A stretch of DNA of 64,000 nucleotides from Lampris incognitus (taxonomy: Eukaryota; Chordata; Actinopteri; Lampriformes; Lampridae). The notes beneath the pieces were generated by a model. That model was not told the origin of the DNA and ran no database searches. It worked only from the letters and a program-made list of their open reading frames with translations. Position 1 is the first letter of the stretch. Each line of letters starts with the position of its first letter. The translations under genes were made by a program, and so were the position numbers. Where the stretch lies: contig NC_079215.1 in NCBI RefSeq assembly GCF_029633865.1, positions 47,305,786 to 47,369,785 on the forward strand, in the 5' to 3' direction. Positions 37,165-49,221 of this stretch are shown here, piece after piece.

Positions 37165-37650
37165 TTGCTAACCAAAGTAGCGCAAAAAACAAGAGTATTG
37201 GAAGCTAGGTTAAGAGGAGAGGTGATGATTAGTGAGCAGCAGTATGGTTTCATGCCACGAAAGAGCACCACAGATGCGATGTTTGCTTTGAGAATGTTGA
37301 TTGAGAAGTATAGAGAAGGCCAGAAAGAGTTGCATTGTGTCTTTGTAGATTTAGAGAAAGCATACGACAGGGTGCCAAGAGAGGAGGTGTGGTATTGTAT
37401 GAGGAAGTCTGGAGTGGCAGAGAAGTATGTAGGAGTGGTGCAGGATATGTATAAGGGTAGTGTGACAATGGTGAGGTGTGCGGTTGGAATGACAGAGGGG
37501 TTCAAGGTGGAGGTGGGATTACATCAAGGATCGGCTCTGAGCCCTTTCTTGTTTGCAATGGTGATGGACAGGTTGATGGACGAGATCAGACAGGAGTCTC
37601 CATGGACAATGATGTTTGCAGATGACATTGTGATCTGTAGCGAGAGTAGG
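37165..37650 (+). mobile_element. RTE LINE fragment (reverse-transcriptase palm)
   Basis: Open frame 37150-37650: GFMPRKSTTDAMFALRMLIE, HCVFVDLEKAYDRVPREEVW, GLHQGSALSPFLFAMVMDRL, MMFADDIVICSES. These are reverse-transcriptase blocks including the FADD catalytic box. It is nearly identical to the RTE at 50102-53718 and stops abruptly at SES, where another repeat begins. Confidence 0.85.
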
Positions 37651-37865
37651 CTCCAACATCCCCGCAACCCTGAGAGCAGGATAAGCGGTTCAGATAATGG
37701 ATGGATGGATAGATGTGTTAGTTTGGATATGTGTGTTCTTGTAGTTTTTGGATGTGTCTTTGTCTTTCTGTTGTGCTGCTGTGGACTGGGGGAAACGGCA
37801 TTTTGTTTCATTTCATATACACAAGTGCATGAAGTGAAATGACAAATAAAGTGTTCCTGATTCCT
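37650..37865 (+). repeat. Composite retroelement tail fragment
   Basis: Starts with the inverted end of the dispersed repeat of 18440 (GCTCCAACATCCCCGCAACC, GGATAAGCGGTTCAGATAAT, then a GATG run), followed by TTGTGCTGCTGTGGACTGGG and a tail AAATAAAGTGTTCCTGATTC. Confidence 0.55.
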
Positions 37866-38394
37866 GATTAATCATATTCATTAATATGGCATTATTCTAC
37901 TGAACATAAAAAAAACCTAACATGTCTCAGTGTACACTGGCTTAAGAAAATATTCACCTCTCATTGATTTTTTTTCTTGTTTTGCTGTTTTGCAAAGTGA
38001 AATTAATACATATATATATTTTCAATCTCACTTTTTATAAATAATTTTTGAGCATTTTTTTCCCTACTCCAGTAGACGTGGGCCAAATTCTCTGATTGCA
38101 TCCACCCATTGTTCCAGTTATCTCAGCATCAGGGAGGTGCCGCAACGTGAATGACAGGTAAGTGTAATGAACCACCAGGAAGCAGAGGAGCAGTGCTGCT
38201 GCTGCGGTTAACAGGAGCTTTATAGAGTGGGAAGGCCCAGCCAAAGCCTAGACCTAATCAGACTCCACTGATAATACGGCATTACCTGAAAACCGCTGTC
38301 TGCTGACACTCCTCATCTGCTGAGATAGATCTGGACCACATTTGGATGCAGGAATGGGGGAGGAGGAGGGGTCTTTCATTTTGAAGATAAAATA

Positions 38395-38525
38395 AGAATA
38401 ATATATTAGAAATATATATATATAATAAAAATGTATAATAAATATATAAATAGAATATGATAATATACATCATATATATTATATATATAAATAAAGTATA
38501 ATAATAATAATAAAAAAAAATAAGG
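38395..38525. repeat. AT-rich low-complexity tract
   Basis: Dominated by ATAT and AATA words, ending in an AATAAT/A run. The hydrophobic tyrosine/isoleucine frame on the minus strand here is an artefact. Confidence 0.9.
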
Positions 38526-39328
38526 GGTTCTTTTGGGGGTTGTGTGAGTATGTAACTGATAAGCACACAGGTCAAATCATTTTGTAAAGGGCACTATTGA
38601 CTGTACTGACCCACCCTAGTATACTACTATGTCAGTGGCATACTGCTACGTCTATTGTATGTTCATGGGATTGAAAACGTTCCTCTCCATGACAAAACAA
38701 TGAATAAAACAATACAATTAGCATGTAAAGCGTTCTCAATAACACTTTTAATGTTCAATACAACAAAACCAGATACAGATATTTCTAAGATTAAGCGAAC
38801 TGTGTCTGTACTCCTTTTCATTTCGTGCAAAGACTTAACACAGCTATGAGTATTTTGAATGAATAAATAAAAACACATGGAATACATGCTTATAATCCAA
38901 CGCCTGCAAGCTGTTGGTCTGGAAAATGTCAAATGTCCCCCCACCCTTCTTCTGTCTGTCCTTGTGTTGACCTTATCTTTATTATACCATGACTTATCCA
39001 TCAGAAGTGGAACTCATCAAATATTTTCCCACTACGCAGCCAATTAGTCATATTCAACGAGCCAGAGCAAGAGTTATGAGAACTATAAGGACCATTGTCT
39101 CATCCTGGTATGTCCTTATCTTCTTCCTCAGAGTAGCTGAGTGGTTGTTAGAGAACAAGGCTGGTTAAAGGGCAGCTGGTCAGTGCTCATTCTTTGAGAC
39201 ATGTGATGAATACCACAATAGGGATTCCCTTTTCCACGTGGAGGTGATAGGAAGACACAGCCATTTATCAGCTGGCTGGTGAATGTTGCACTGGTGTGTC
39301 ACGGACGCCTCACAAGTGCAAACACACA

Positions 39329-39379
<51 letters not shown>

Positions 39380-40186
39380 CTGCTGTTGGCGTCTCATAGG
39401 CCTATATGCACGACACTGAGAGAGAGGTTGGCCCTCATGTGATGAGGACATCGGTGGTGAATCAGCGATTAGACAGACATAGACACGGCACATGTGATAC
39501 TTTCTCCATCATGAACACTTCTCGTGCACCAGGCCCGTGTATGACTGCCCGAGTGTCCTTTTTCCTCCAACAACCAAACCCTATTAGCTCCAGTTAGTGG
39601 ATACTGTCATCGGCAAGCAACGTGCCACGTATGTATTACTGAATATGTAGTTGATCTTCTTGTCCTGTGCAACCTACATAAAAAGTGTGAGCAGCTAGGA
39701 CATAATATCTTGCCAAAGGACATGTTGGCAGGACAGAGCCGCTAATGGACACAGTAGCTGATATAGCCATTTAAGTTAAAAAAAAAAAAAGGAGAGTTTT
39801 CTCTAAGCTTTTGGCAACATTGCTTAAAAATGCTTAAAGTTGGTTTCTATCAAGAGCCTGGCAAGTTTTGGGTCGAGGTTAGCATAGAATATTTTAGCAA
39901 AAGCTAGGCTACCCACAGCAACTTGGCCCCAAAATAAAACCGTCTTCCCTCGGTTGTAAATCCAGAGGAACCAACGCTACTTTGATGCTTTCAGAAAATA
40001 TTAAGCCGTTAAACTCAATTCCCTGTGTGGAATGTTCTCCTTTGACAACAAACCCAAAACGGCCCGGTGTCACTCTATGGACACAGCGAGGGCTTTTATT
40101 TGGTACCAACTATTTCTGCAGGCATGATCCTGTCATACACTTTGGATACAAGCCCCCCCCCCCATCACCACATCACATTTAAAGGC
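38526..40186. other. Intergenic region mgarp-rab33b, no gene recognised
   Basis: Contains a CA array (39321-39379), an A-run near 39780 and otherwise unassigned sequence. I see no further exon. Confidence 0.45.
39321..39379. repeat. (CA)n microsatellite
   Basis: CA dinucleotide array with a CGCG interruption near its left end. Confidence 0.95.
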
Positions 40187-40535
40187 TTTTATTTTACAAA
40201 GATTATCAATAAAGATATCACAAATATAAACAAGATTTTTACATTAAAAACAACGAAGAGTTAAAAGTACCTGAGAAAATACACTTGGAAATCATTTTGT
40301 CAAGACTAACAGCAGTTTCCTAGTTGGGTTGGTTACGATCGTGGAAATAAAACATGTTTTGAGAGTGAAAGTACAAATGGTCTTCTTTGGTCAAAATTAA
40401 CATGTAATATACAAAATATGTTTACATTAACCAAACATTTGCATGTTCTCAGTCTCTCCCTCTCTCATACTCACAGAGTTAATTCATCACAGTTTTTGAT
40501 CAGAAAGGGGGGGGGCATGTCCTAGCGCTCCATTT
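40187..40535 (-). other. rab33b 3' UTR
   Basis: Downstream of the stop at 40538-40536 on the minus strand. AATAAA-type signals (TTTATT on plus) lie near 40188 and 40093. Confidence 0.45.
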
Positions 40536-43500
40536 TCAGCAGGAGCAACCCCAAAAGTTTTTGTCCGGCTTCTTCTTGGCGGGTACTTTAAAAGAGCCAC
40601 TGGATCCCTTAGAGATCAGCAGTGGCGTGGGTTTCCTCTGCCTCTTCAGCCTTGTAGCCAGAGCCATGACGATAGCCTCCACCTTATCCTGGCGATACGA
40701 CATGGCCACGTCTCTCCACCCCCTTCTGCGTGCCCCTTCCTCTGCTCTGCTTGCCCCACTGTCAGGGGGGCACTTAGCGGAGGTTTCAAACAGCATCATG
40801 CCGTGTGCCTCAGCAAGCCTCACGGCTTGCTCCCAGCTCACCTGGTGGTCAGCCTTAACAGCACATGGATCCCGCAGGTCGCTCTTATTACCCACAAGGT
40901 ACCTGGGGGAGGAAGGGAGGGCATAAGAGGGATCGAGCCGATGATGAGATATGTAGAAATCAATGAATCAGTAGTCAATCATTTGCGATGGAAGAGCACA
41001 GCTATGCAGGTTTTCATTCCAACCCATCAATACACCATCTGATGGCACTGATTAGTCCTCCCCTGTCTAGGTGAAGTAGTGCTAGCCAAAATGAAAAACA
41101 TTAGCATGATAATCATGGGGGGGGGGTTTACACGATGTAGATATCACAATATCTACTTACATATGCAAAAAAATATCATGTTAAGAATCCAATTGAGGTT
41201 CATCACACTGAACTCTTCAGTAATGTAAAGTCCCAGACTAGTTGACAAATAATGCTCCCTAAAATAGTTCAGACCAAAGCTTGCAAGACATTTTAGGCAA
41301 TACTTTGTCATTATCATCGATTTTGCCACTAAAATTGTGTATCACAAAATGACAATATCCAAATTTTAATCACGATACAATACCATTGAAAGATATTGAA
41401 TGACAATATTGAATTATTGCCCAGCCCTGGGTTCAAGGTGTGCCAGTCAGCGAAATAAACTGGTGTGGTGTTGGGATGAAAAACTGCATACACATGGCCA
41501 AGTAGCACTGAAACAGATGGTTAGTTTGAGGAGGATATCAAAAGTACTTCGCAGTCCCACAAATTGCATGTTGATTAGTCATATATAAAGGACATCAAGG
41601 ATTTTAACCCACCCTCCAACCTACACAAGATGATGTGTAGTTGGTATTATGAGATTGGAGCCTGAACATGATCTTGGATATACATAGTGCAAAAACAAAC
41701 AGAATGATTTTTTCTTTTTTCCCAAATCATCACAAATTTCTGTCTGACATTGCTAAACATCAACTTCACATCACTGCAATGCAGGGAAGCCGAATACGGG
41801 TCTGGATCTGGTGGATAACAAGACTAGCGGTGGATAACAAGACTCTCAGGTCTCAGGCACAGTTTGGGCTCAGATGTCTGTACCTGGGGACGTCCTGGCC
41901 CAAGGAATTCTGCCTACACTCTTCTATCCAGGCAGGCAGGCTGATGAAACTGGCGGGGCAGGTGACGTCGTAGACGAAGAGGACAGAGTGAATGTCACGG
42001 TAGTAGTGCTGCACCATGGACTTGCGGAATCGCTCCTGTCCTGCCGTGTCCCACAGCTGAAGCTGCCGGGGGAGGAAGAAAAGCGGAAGGGTTAAGAAAG
42101 AGTACAGGAGGGACCAGAGGCCAATGGGAGGAAGGTGTAAGTGTGTGTGTGTGTGTGTGGGAGGGGGGGGGTGAAGTATGTTGCAATAACTACCACACAT
42201 ACATACCACCCAAAAAAAGAAAAAAAATCCAAAAATAAAAGACACGATGACTCATTACTGAGAAAGAATGAGGAAAGGTATAATCTCACTGGTCAATCTT
42301 ATCTTTGAAAATGTATATAAAAATGCCTCCACATAGAATTCTCTGGAATAGGACTGATCAATATTGGATAACAACACTAGCATTGCCTCAAAGTCGACCA
42401 TATCTTAAACAAAGATGGGCCATATTGCTCTTAGTGAAAACAATTGCACCATCTTTCTGAGGCATCGGGGAGAAATCATCCATGTGCTTTCTCATGGTTG
42501 CTCAATAGTCAACTGGAAAAAAAACTCTCTAGTTTCGGTCCTTATACTATATGGCTCCATTTATGGATTCACAACTAAGAAAAACACAATCCAAGTTACA
42601 AATCTACTTACAAGGCTGGTAATGTACAGAACAACATCTTTGATTGATATCTACTCACAACCTCATGCAGACTTTGCCTAGCATGTGCTTTCATGCTGAC
42701 CATAAAGCCAGACAGTGAGATTGGATTTTTTTCTAATCCTATATTTAAAATATAAAAAAGGACTTCTTACTTATATGCATACAAACTCCTCTGCCCTGAA
42801 AAACAAGGTTCCATACTCAACACTGGTACTTCCTCTATCATGTGGTTTTTCACCAAGCACAATGGAAAGAAAAACATGACCCAAATCATGCAAAATGTAT
42901 TATTGAACTAGAGGAGTGCAGATCTCTGCCAGGCGTATGCATTTCCCCTTCTCCAACAAACATTTTTTTTCACCTACCGGGAAATACACACACCAACAGA
43001 AAAAGTGTTTTTCCTGCCATTATAAGACTGTTGTGCAACGCCCAAGTCGATTGAACAGGAAATATGGAAAAAAAGTGGAGAATATGCAGGGCTCAAGCTG
43101 AAAAAAAAAATCTACCTAATAAAAATGTTTTGCCTGTCAGTCTGTGGATGTGCAGCCTCCTATAGGTGCACCCTCGCTTGAAAGCGACCAAGTCTGACAC
43201 GAAATGCCAGAGATCATGCTATCATAATTTCAAAGCCCTTATTAAAAGACTTCAAATGTGTTTAAATATTGCTGTTTTCATGAATATAAAATGAATGAGG
43301 GTGAATGGCTGCTCTGCTGATTGACTTTCATTCATAAAACGTAAGAAAACATAGCTCAGCTATGGGAAACGTTTTATCGTAGCTACTGAGATGATTTCCA
43401 GCTGTGACTGTGATTAATCCTACTCTTGACATTGTATTTTTTTATAGTAGAGTTTTACCATTAGAAACTATGGCACTTTTGCGTGGTGCCGTGGTGAATA

Positions 43501-45001
43501 AGGTATTGTTGCTTCATCTGGTTTTCTTCCAGTTCTGCTGCGCCGAGATCAGCAGTGAATGATTTTTGCCGGCTTGCGACATACGATCGACTTCTCGTTT
43601 ACTCTCAAGACTCATACCCGAATACATCCTACATTAAATGCACTTATTGTATTCAAGTCGCTTTGGATAAAGGCGTCGGCTAAATGACTGTAATGTAATA
43701 ATGTGGACTCAACCAGAGATGAGATTTACGCATGCGCATCTTAAAGAAACCAGCTCAGCTATGGGAAGTAATCTCCCGTCGCTAAACTTTCTTACTGCGA
43801 CCTCACGCAATGATAGCAACTGCTAAACCACTACGGTGAACAATTCCTGGCGCCACCACCCATGGTTTTGTTGTTGGTACTGAGACGATTTCCAGCTGTG
43901 ACTGCGCTTAACCCTACTCTTGAGATTGCGTTTTTATAGTGCAGTTTTAACATCGGAGGTTATCGGAATTCAGCATGGCGGTGAGTCGCGCATGCGCACG
44001 GTTGACTCAGATCAGGCAGCGACAGTAAGCAGCGTTGGTCGAGCGAGCTAGAGTGAATGAGGGAATGAGAGAGCGGCGATAGCGAGAATAAACTAATAAA
44101 CGTTTTTTTCCAAGGTCGCCTCAACCACGAGAGGCTCGTCATCATAAAGTCATAACTGCCACACAAAAAAAGGCCGATAGGTCCCGTAATTTGCAGTTTG
44201 CGAGATTAGCCGCGGACGGACACACAATCCAGGCCACCGCCTGGCGGAGATGAGCCTTCGTTGGCAAGTACTCTTCTTTTTGTTTTTTTGGCTAGTACTC
44301 ATATCCTTTCAAATGAGCTAATAAACAAAAATATCGTGCAACAAACAGGAATTTATAGAGATGTTTAATTGGCATTTGCACCGATTTGTGGCGTTGCTTT
44401 GCATCAATGTTGAATACACACATTACTGTCAAACAAAGTATGAAACGGCCATAACGCCGACGAATTAGACAGATTTTGTTGCTCTAATTGAACGTTTTGC
44501 ATCCATTATTCACAAACACCAATATTTGTCTTCCTCCTCTGCAGGTTCAGGCAGGCTGCTCATGTGACTGCATCGTGAAAACACAACAACTTAAACTCAG
44601 CCAATACCTGTCCGTACTTGCTCATTGGCGGAAAGTGGTGACTCAATGACGTTGGCAGAAAGGGAAATTAAAAACGCGGCCACATGTGTGCCGTTACATT
44701 TTGTCAGTCGTGTGGCCCGTACCATTCCCAATTAAAGTTCAACCCTTAAAGATCATTTTATACACAAACTGATTCTATTTACCTTAATACATTCTCCCTC
44801 GATCTCCACCAATCTCTCTCGGAAATCCACGCCGATGGTGGCCTCGGCTCTGGTGGGGAACTCCCCTCCACAGAGGCGGTGGGTGAGACAGGTCTTCCCC
44901 ACCCCGGAATCTCCGATCACAATGATTTTAAACGTCCGACAACGCACGGAGACTGAAGACACGCTGCTGAGCGAGTTGGAGAACTCGAAGGATGACTCCA
45001 T
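40536..45001 (-). CDS. rab33b: RAB33B-like small GTPase (three exons)
   Basis: Exons 45001-44783, 42062-41884 and 40902-40536, all with GT/AG sites and matching phases, give 254 residues. GTP-binding boxes are intact: GDSGVGKT (30-37), Thr55 in [16 protein letters not shown] (77-83), NKSD (138-141) and ETSAK (172-176). The middle is nearly the RAB33B signature: [18 protein letters not shown] and SLPAWIEEC. The C-terminus CSC is a double geranylgeranylation site. RAB33B acts at the Golgi and in autophagosome formation through ATG16L1. Odd features: about 25 extra residues ([20 protein letters not shown]...) after ETSAK and before [10 protein letters not shown], unlike mammalian RAB33B of about 229 residues, and a serine-rich N-terminus. 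Human RAB33A/B have, as I recall, two coding exons, so the intron before NKSD is notable. A RAB33A-type paralogue is less likely from the QLWDTAG and LPAWIEEC words and the neighbours elf2 and mgarp. Confidence 0.9.
42130..44780 (-). other. rab33b intron 1 with repeat fragments
   Basis: Contains a GT/G run at 42137-42172. A diverged direct duplication is visible: about 43345-43480 and about 43745-43960 share AGCTCAGCTATGGGAA, GATTTCCAGCTGTGACTG and CCTACTCTTGA. Near 43655-43700 lies a SINE/LINE tail, CGCTTTGGATAAAGGCGTC then GGCTAAATGACTGTAATG, common in fish retroelements. No other exon recognised. Confidence 0.5.
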
Positions 45002-45246
45002 TGTTGTACGTCAGTCACGACGAGGGAGAAACGGTTTTGCTTTAAAAAAAAGTTTGAATCGAATTAAAAACAGCAGTCTCCAAAAATCCCTAGCGCCGCA
45101 TCGGTCCAAGACTTGTCTCAACAGGTAACCGCCTCCCAAATGACATGACTCCTCCTCTGAAGGACGTCTCCTCCTCGCATCTCTCTTCACGGTTCCTCTC
45201 TCTCGTCCCCTGTTGACTCCTATATGAAGCAGACTTTAAAAAGTGC

Positions 45247-45465
45247 CAGCCTTGAATGGGCGGGCTACGTGTCAATCATTTGTTCATTTGACGAATCAGA
45301 GGCCTGAAACCACTTGTCAAATTGCTCCAATCATCAGTTTGAATCAGCCGTCAATAATTTGCTAATTTGTGCGAGGCGGTTTACAGGAGGCGGGATGATA
45401 GACCATTACAGTTTTGCACTAATCTATATGCGTTTATTCTCCTGTTTTCGCGTAAATTACAGATT
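45247..45465 (-). promoter_or_regulatory. rab33b upstream module, mirrored upstream of panx1
   Basis: Begins with a GC box (AATGGGCGGG), then GTCAATCA, ATTTGACGAATCAGAGGCC, CCAATCATCAG, GGCGGTTTACAGGAGGCGGG and TTATTCTCCTGTTTTC. These words recur in the same order, inverted, at 54140-54345. Its place just upstream of rab33b (ATG at 45001) and its GC and CCAAT-type words suggest promoter activity; that is inference. Confidence 0.6.
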
Positions 45466-45825
45466 TGACTGTAATAAATCAATGAATTTGAAGCTCGTGT
45501 TCATACATATCAAAGCTGATGATAGGATGATAGACTTGATGCAGGAATTTTTTTTTTAGAGATTAATTCTGAAGAACCCATCCTGACCTCTGTAATCACT
45601 GGTGACTGAGAGAGTGAAATAAAATTTTGAATTTGCTGATGGTCCTGGATTTTTGTAATGTCTTCTGAAAAGTGGCATACAAATATATTTGAGCTGAATC
45701 GCGTTGAAATCTATACAGTATTAGACCATCTCAGACAAAGCTGCTGCAAAAATCTTGTTGGAACTTCATCACATTTAATGTGAAATTATAATAATAGGGT
45801 GAAAACGTCAGAAATTTAGGGGAAA

Positions 45826-46225
45826 GGGTCCGCGGTGGTGTAGCGGTCTAAGCATCGGCTCTGTGTCGATGCAGTTGCCCACTGGGGTCTGGGGTTCGCG
45901 CCCCGGTCTCGTCAGATCCGACTATGGCCGGACTCGACGAAGCAGCGATCATTGGCAACGCTGTCTTCGGGAGGGGGGCGGAGTCGGCTTGTGTTCGTCA
46001 CGTGAATGCGTCTCTGTGTGTGTCGGAAAAACAGTGGTTCGGCTCGGAGTCGCCTTGTCACGAAAGTGGCGAGGCGGTCTCCTTCGAGACTGCCGGCCGG
46101 AGAGATGCAGTTGGCGAACGCATACAGTGCGAGGGTGGGTGTTTGAATTAAAACAGGGATCGATTGGCCACTAAATTGGGAGAAAAAAGGGAAAAATCAG
46201 TAATAAATATATTTTAAAAAAAAAA
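45826..46225 (+). mobile_element. tRNA-derived SINE (family 2), 16-bp target duplication
   Basis: Head GGTGGTGTAGCGGTCTAAGC (A-box) and GTCTGGGGTTCGCGCCCC (B-box), tRNA-unrelated body of about 270 bp, A-rich tail. AGAAATTTAGGGGAAA flanks at 45810-45825 and 46226-46241. Different in body from family 1. The 5' GC-rich frames are shadows. Confidence 0.88.
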
Positions 46226-46630
46226 AGAAATTTAGGGGAAAAATACAAAACTTACAATAACCTGGGTGTGTGCATACCCTTTTATAATTGGGGATGTGGC
46301 TGTGTTGAGAATTAACTAATCACATTTAAAATCGTGTTACATATAGTAGATAGTATACACCTGCCATCAATTAAAGTGACTGTGATTAACCCCAATTAAA
46401 GTTTAGATGTTCCTCTAGGATTTTCTTGACATCTTCTTGGTTGCATCCAACTGCAAAAGCCATGGTCCACAAAGAGCTTACAAAGCATGAACAGGATCTC
46501 ATTGTTGGAAGATATCGATCAGGAGAGGGGTACAAAAGAATTTCCAAGGCATTTGATATACCAGGGAACACAGCGAAGACAATCATCAACAAGTGGCGAA
46601 AATATGGCACAGCAGTGACATTACCAAGGA

Positions 46631-46825
46631 AAGAAAGAAAGCCTTTTTATTCGACATTGTATTCTTACAACAAACTGTGTTTTTACAATGAATTTGTTCT
46701 CTGCATTTAACCCATCCTGTTGTATAGGAGCAGTGGGCAGCTGCAGTGCCCGGGGACCAACTCCAGTTCTTCTTTCCAGCCTTGGTCAGGGGCACAGACA
46801 GGAGTATTAACCCTAATAGGATAAG
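46631..46825 (+). repeat. Fragment of teleost dispersed repeat (copy 3) inside Tc1 copy A
   Basis: TTCTCTGCATTTAACCCATC, AGCAGTGGGCAGCTGCAG and GGCACAGACAGGAGTATT match 15117-15249. Only the first half of the repeat is present. Insertion boundaries are approximate. Confidence 0.7.
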
Positions 46826-47507
46826 ACATTTCTCCAAAATTGATGAGAAGACAAGGAGAAAACTGGCCAGGAAGGATACCAAGAGGCATACGGCAACATT
46901 AAAGGAGCTGCAGGAATTTCTACCAAGTACTGGTTGCTCTCTACATGTGACCACAATCTTCTGTATCTTCATATGTCTGGGTTATGGGGTAGGGTGGCAA
47001 GACAGAAGCCTTTTCACATGAAAAAATAAAAAACAAAAACATCCAAGCCTGGCTAAATTTTGCAAAAAGATGCATCCAGTCTCCCAAAACTGTGTGGGGG
47101 AAAAAATGTTTTTTGGTCTGATGTGATCAAGGTTGAACTTTTTGGCTGTAATTCCAAAAGGTATTTTTGACTCAAAAACAACAGAGCAAATTACCAAAGA
47201 ACACCACACCCATGGTGAAGCATGACGGTGGCAGCATCATGCTTTGACTCTGCTTTTCTTCAGCCGGAACAGGGGTTTTACCCAAGATGGAGGGAATCAT
47301 GAATAGGTCCAAATACGTTGATTTTGGTGCGAAACCTTCAGACGTCTGCTAGAAAGCTGAAGATGAAAAGGAGTCTCCCCTTTCAGCACGACAATGTCCC
47401 AAAGCATACATCAAAATCAACAAAGGAATGGCTTCACCAAAAGAAGGTCAGTATTTTGGAATGGCCCAGCCAGAGCCCAGACTTGAATCCAAAAGAAAGT
47501 CTGTGGG

Positions 47508-47719
47508 GTGGTTTCCCGGTAGCTCACACGGTACAGCGCATACTATGTATCAAGGCTGAGCTTTTATTGTAGCAGCCTGGGTTCGAATCAGCCTGGGCCC
47601 TTTGTTGCATGTCATCTCCTCTCTCTCCCATGCCTTTTCTGTCTCGCTCTACTGTTGCTTTCAAATAAAGTGGAAATGCCACACAAAGAAAAAAAAAGAA
47701 GAAAAGAAAAGAAAAAAAA
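47508..47719 (+). mobile_element. Short tRNA-derived SINE (family 3), 8-bp target duplication, inside Tc1 copy A
   Basis: Head CCCGGTAGCTCACACGGTAC (A-box) and CTGGGTTCGAATCAGCC (B-box), pyrimidine-rich body, TTTCAAATAAAGTGGAAATG, then an A-rich tail. TCTGTGGG flanks at 47500-47507 and 47720-47727, and the Tc1 coding text resumes exactly after it. Confidence 0.88.
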
Positions 47720-47810
47720 TCTGTGGGATGACCTGAAGAGTGCTGTGCAGAAAAAGTGTCCTCACGATCTTATGGATATAGAAAGTTTTTGCAAGGGAGA
47801 GTGGAATATA

Positions 47811-49014
47811 CACCAATCAGGCAAAACATTAAAAACATCTGCCAAATATTTTGTAGGTCTGCCAAAACGGCTCTGACCCATCAAAGCATGGACTCACAAG
47901 ACCTCTGAAGGTGTCCTGGTATCTGGCACCAAGATGTTAGCAGCAGATTCTTTAAGTCCTGTAAGTTGCAAGGTGGAGCCTCGCAAGACTTGTTTTTCCA
48001 GCACATCCCACAGATGCTCGATTGGATTGAGATCTGGAGAATTTGGAGGCCAAGGCAACACCTTGAAACCTTTGTCATGTTCCTTGAACCATTCCTGAAC
48101 AGTTTTTGCAGTGTGGCAGGGTGCATTATCCTGTTGAAAGAGGCTACTGCTATTAAGGATAACATGGTCTGCAACAATGTAGGTAGGTGGTACGTGTCAA
48201 AGTAACATCCACATGAATGCGAGGACTCAAGGTTTCCCAGCAGAACATTGCCCAAAAGTATCACACTGCCTCCGCCGGCTTGCCTTCTACCCGTAAGGCA
48301 TCCTGATGCCATCTCTTCCCCAGGTAAACAATGCAGCTGGCCATCCATATGATGCAAAAGAAAACGGGATTCATCAGACCACCTTCTTCCATTGTTCCAT
48401 GGGCCAGTTCTGACGCTCACATGCCCATTGTGGGTGCTTTCGGTAGTAGACAGGGGTCATCATGGGCACTCTGCAGCCCCATAAACAGCAAGCTATGATG
48501 CAGCCCCATACACAGCAAGCTATGATGCAGCCCCATACACAGCAAGCTATGATGTACTGTGTTGTGACACCTGTCTATCATAGCCAGCATTAACCCTTCA
48601 GCAATTTGAGCTATTGTAGCTCTTCTGTGGGACTGGACTAGACAGGCTAGCTTTCGCTCCCCAAGCACATCATTGAGCGTTGGGCACCCATGACCCTATT
48701 GCCAGTTCACCGGTTGTCCTTCCTTGAACCACTTTTGGTAGGCATTGACCACTGCATACTGGGAACACCCCACAAGACCTGTCGTTTTGGAGATGCTCTG
48801 ACCCAGTCGTCTAGCTATCACAATTTGGCCCTTGTCAAAGTCACTCAGATCCTTACATTTGCCCATTTTTCCTGCTTCCAACACATCAACTTCAAGAACT
48901 GACTTGTTCACCTTCTGCCTAATATATCTCACCTCTTGACAGGTACCACTGTGTTGAGATTATCAATGTTATTCACTTACCTGTCAGTGGTTTTAATGTT
49001 TTGGCTAGTCAGTG
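47811..49014 (-). mobile_element. Tc1-like element (copy B) inside copy A, with transposase remnants
   Basis: Inverted ends CACCAATCAGGCAAAACATT and CACTGACTAGCCAAAACATT; a TA precedes the left end. The minus strand reads transposase from 48847: [40 protein letters not shown], then RKLACLVQSHRRATIAQIAE, then GRRWSDESRFLLHHMDGQLH, EEMASGCLTGRRQAGGGSVI and CGMCWKNKSCEAPPCNLQDL. Several frame breaks. It contains a 27-bp triplication at about 48475-48552. Confidence 0.88.
48475..48552. repeat. 27-bp triplication inside Tc1 copy B
   Basis: The unit AGCAAGCTATGATGCAGCCC plus CATACAC occurs three times. It is in frame with the transposase remnant and yields HHSLLCMGL repeats on the minus strand. 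Confidence 0.85.
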
Positions 49015-49221
49015 CATTACCAATTCAAGACATTCCAAGCTGATAAACTCTTACCCAAAAAGACTGCTGTAATAGAATCAAAAGGCACGTCAACAAAGTA
49101 TTAGCTTAGAGATGTACACACATATGCAACCAGGTTATTATACGTTTTTTCCCCCTAAAAGGTTTCAGTTTATTTTTCAATTGAATTTTCTAGGTTGCAA
49201 TTTGAAATTAAAGGTGTAAAA

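Noticed and set aside
48475-48552. CRISPR-like direct repeats
   Set aside because: Units are contiguous without spacers and lie in a transposase remnant of a vertebrate genome.
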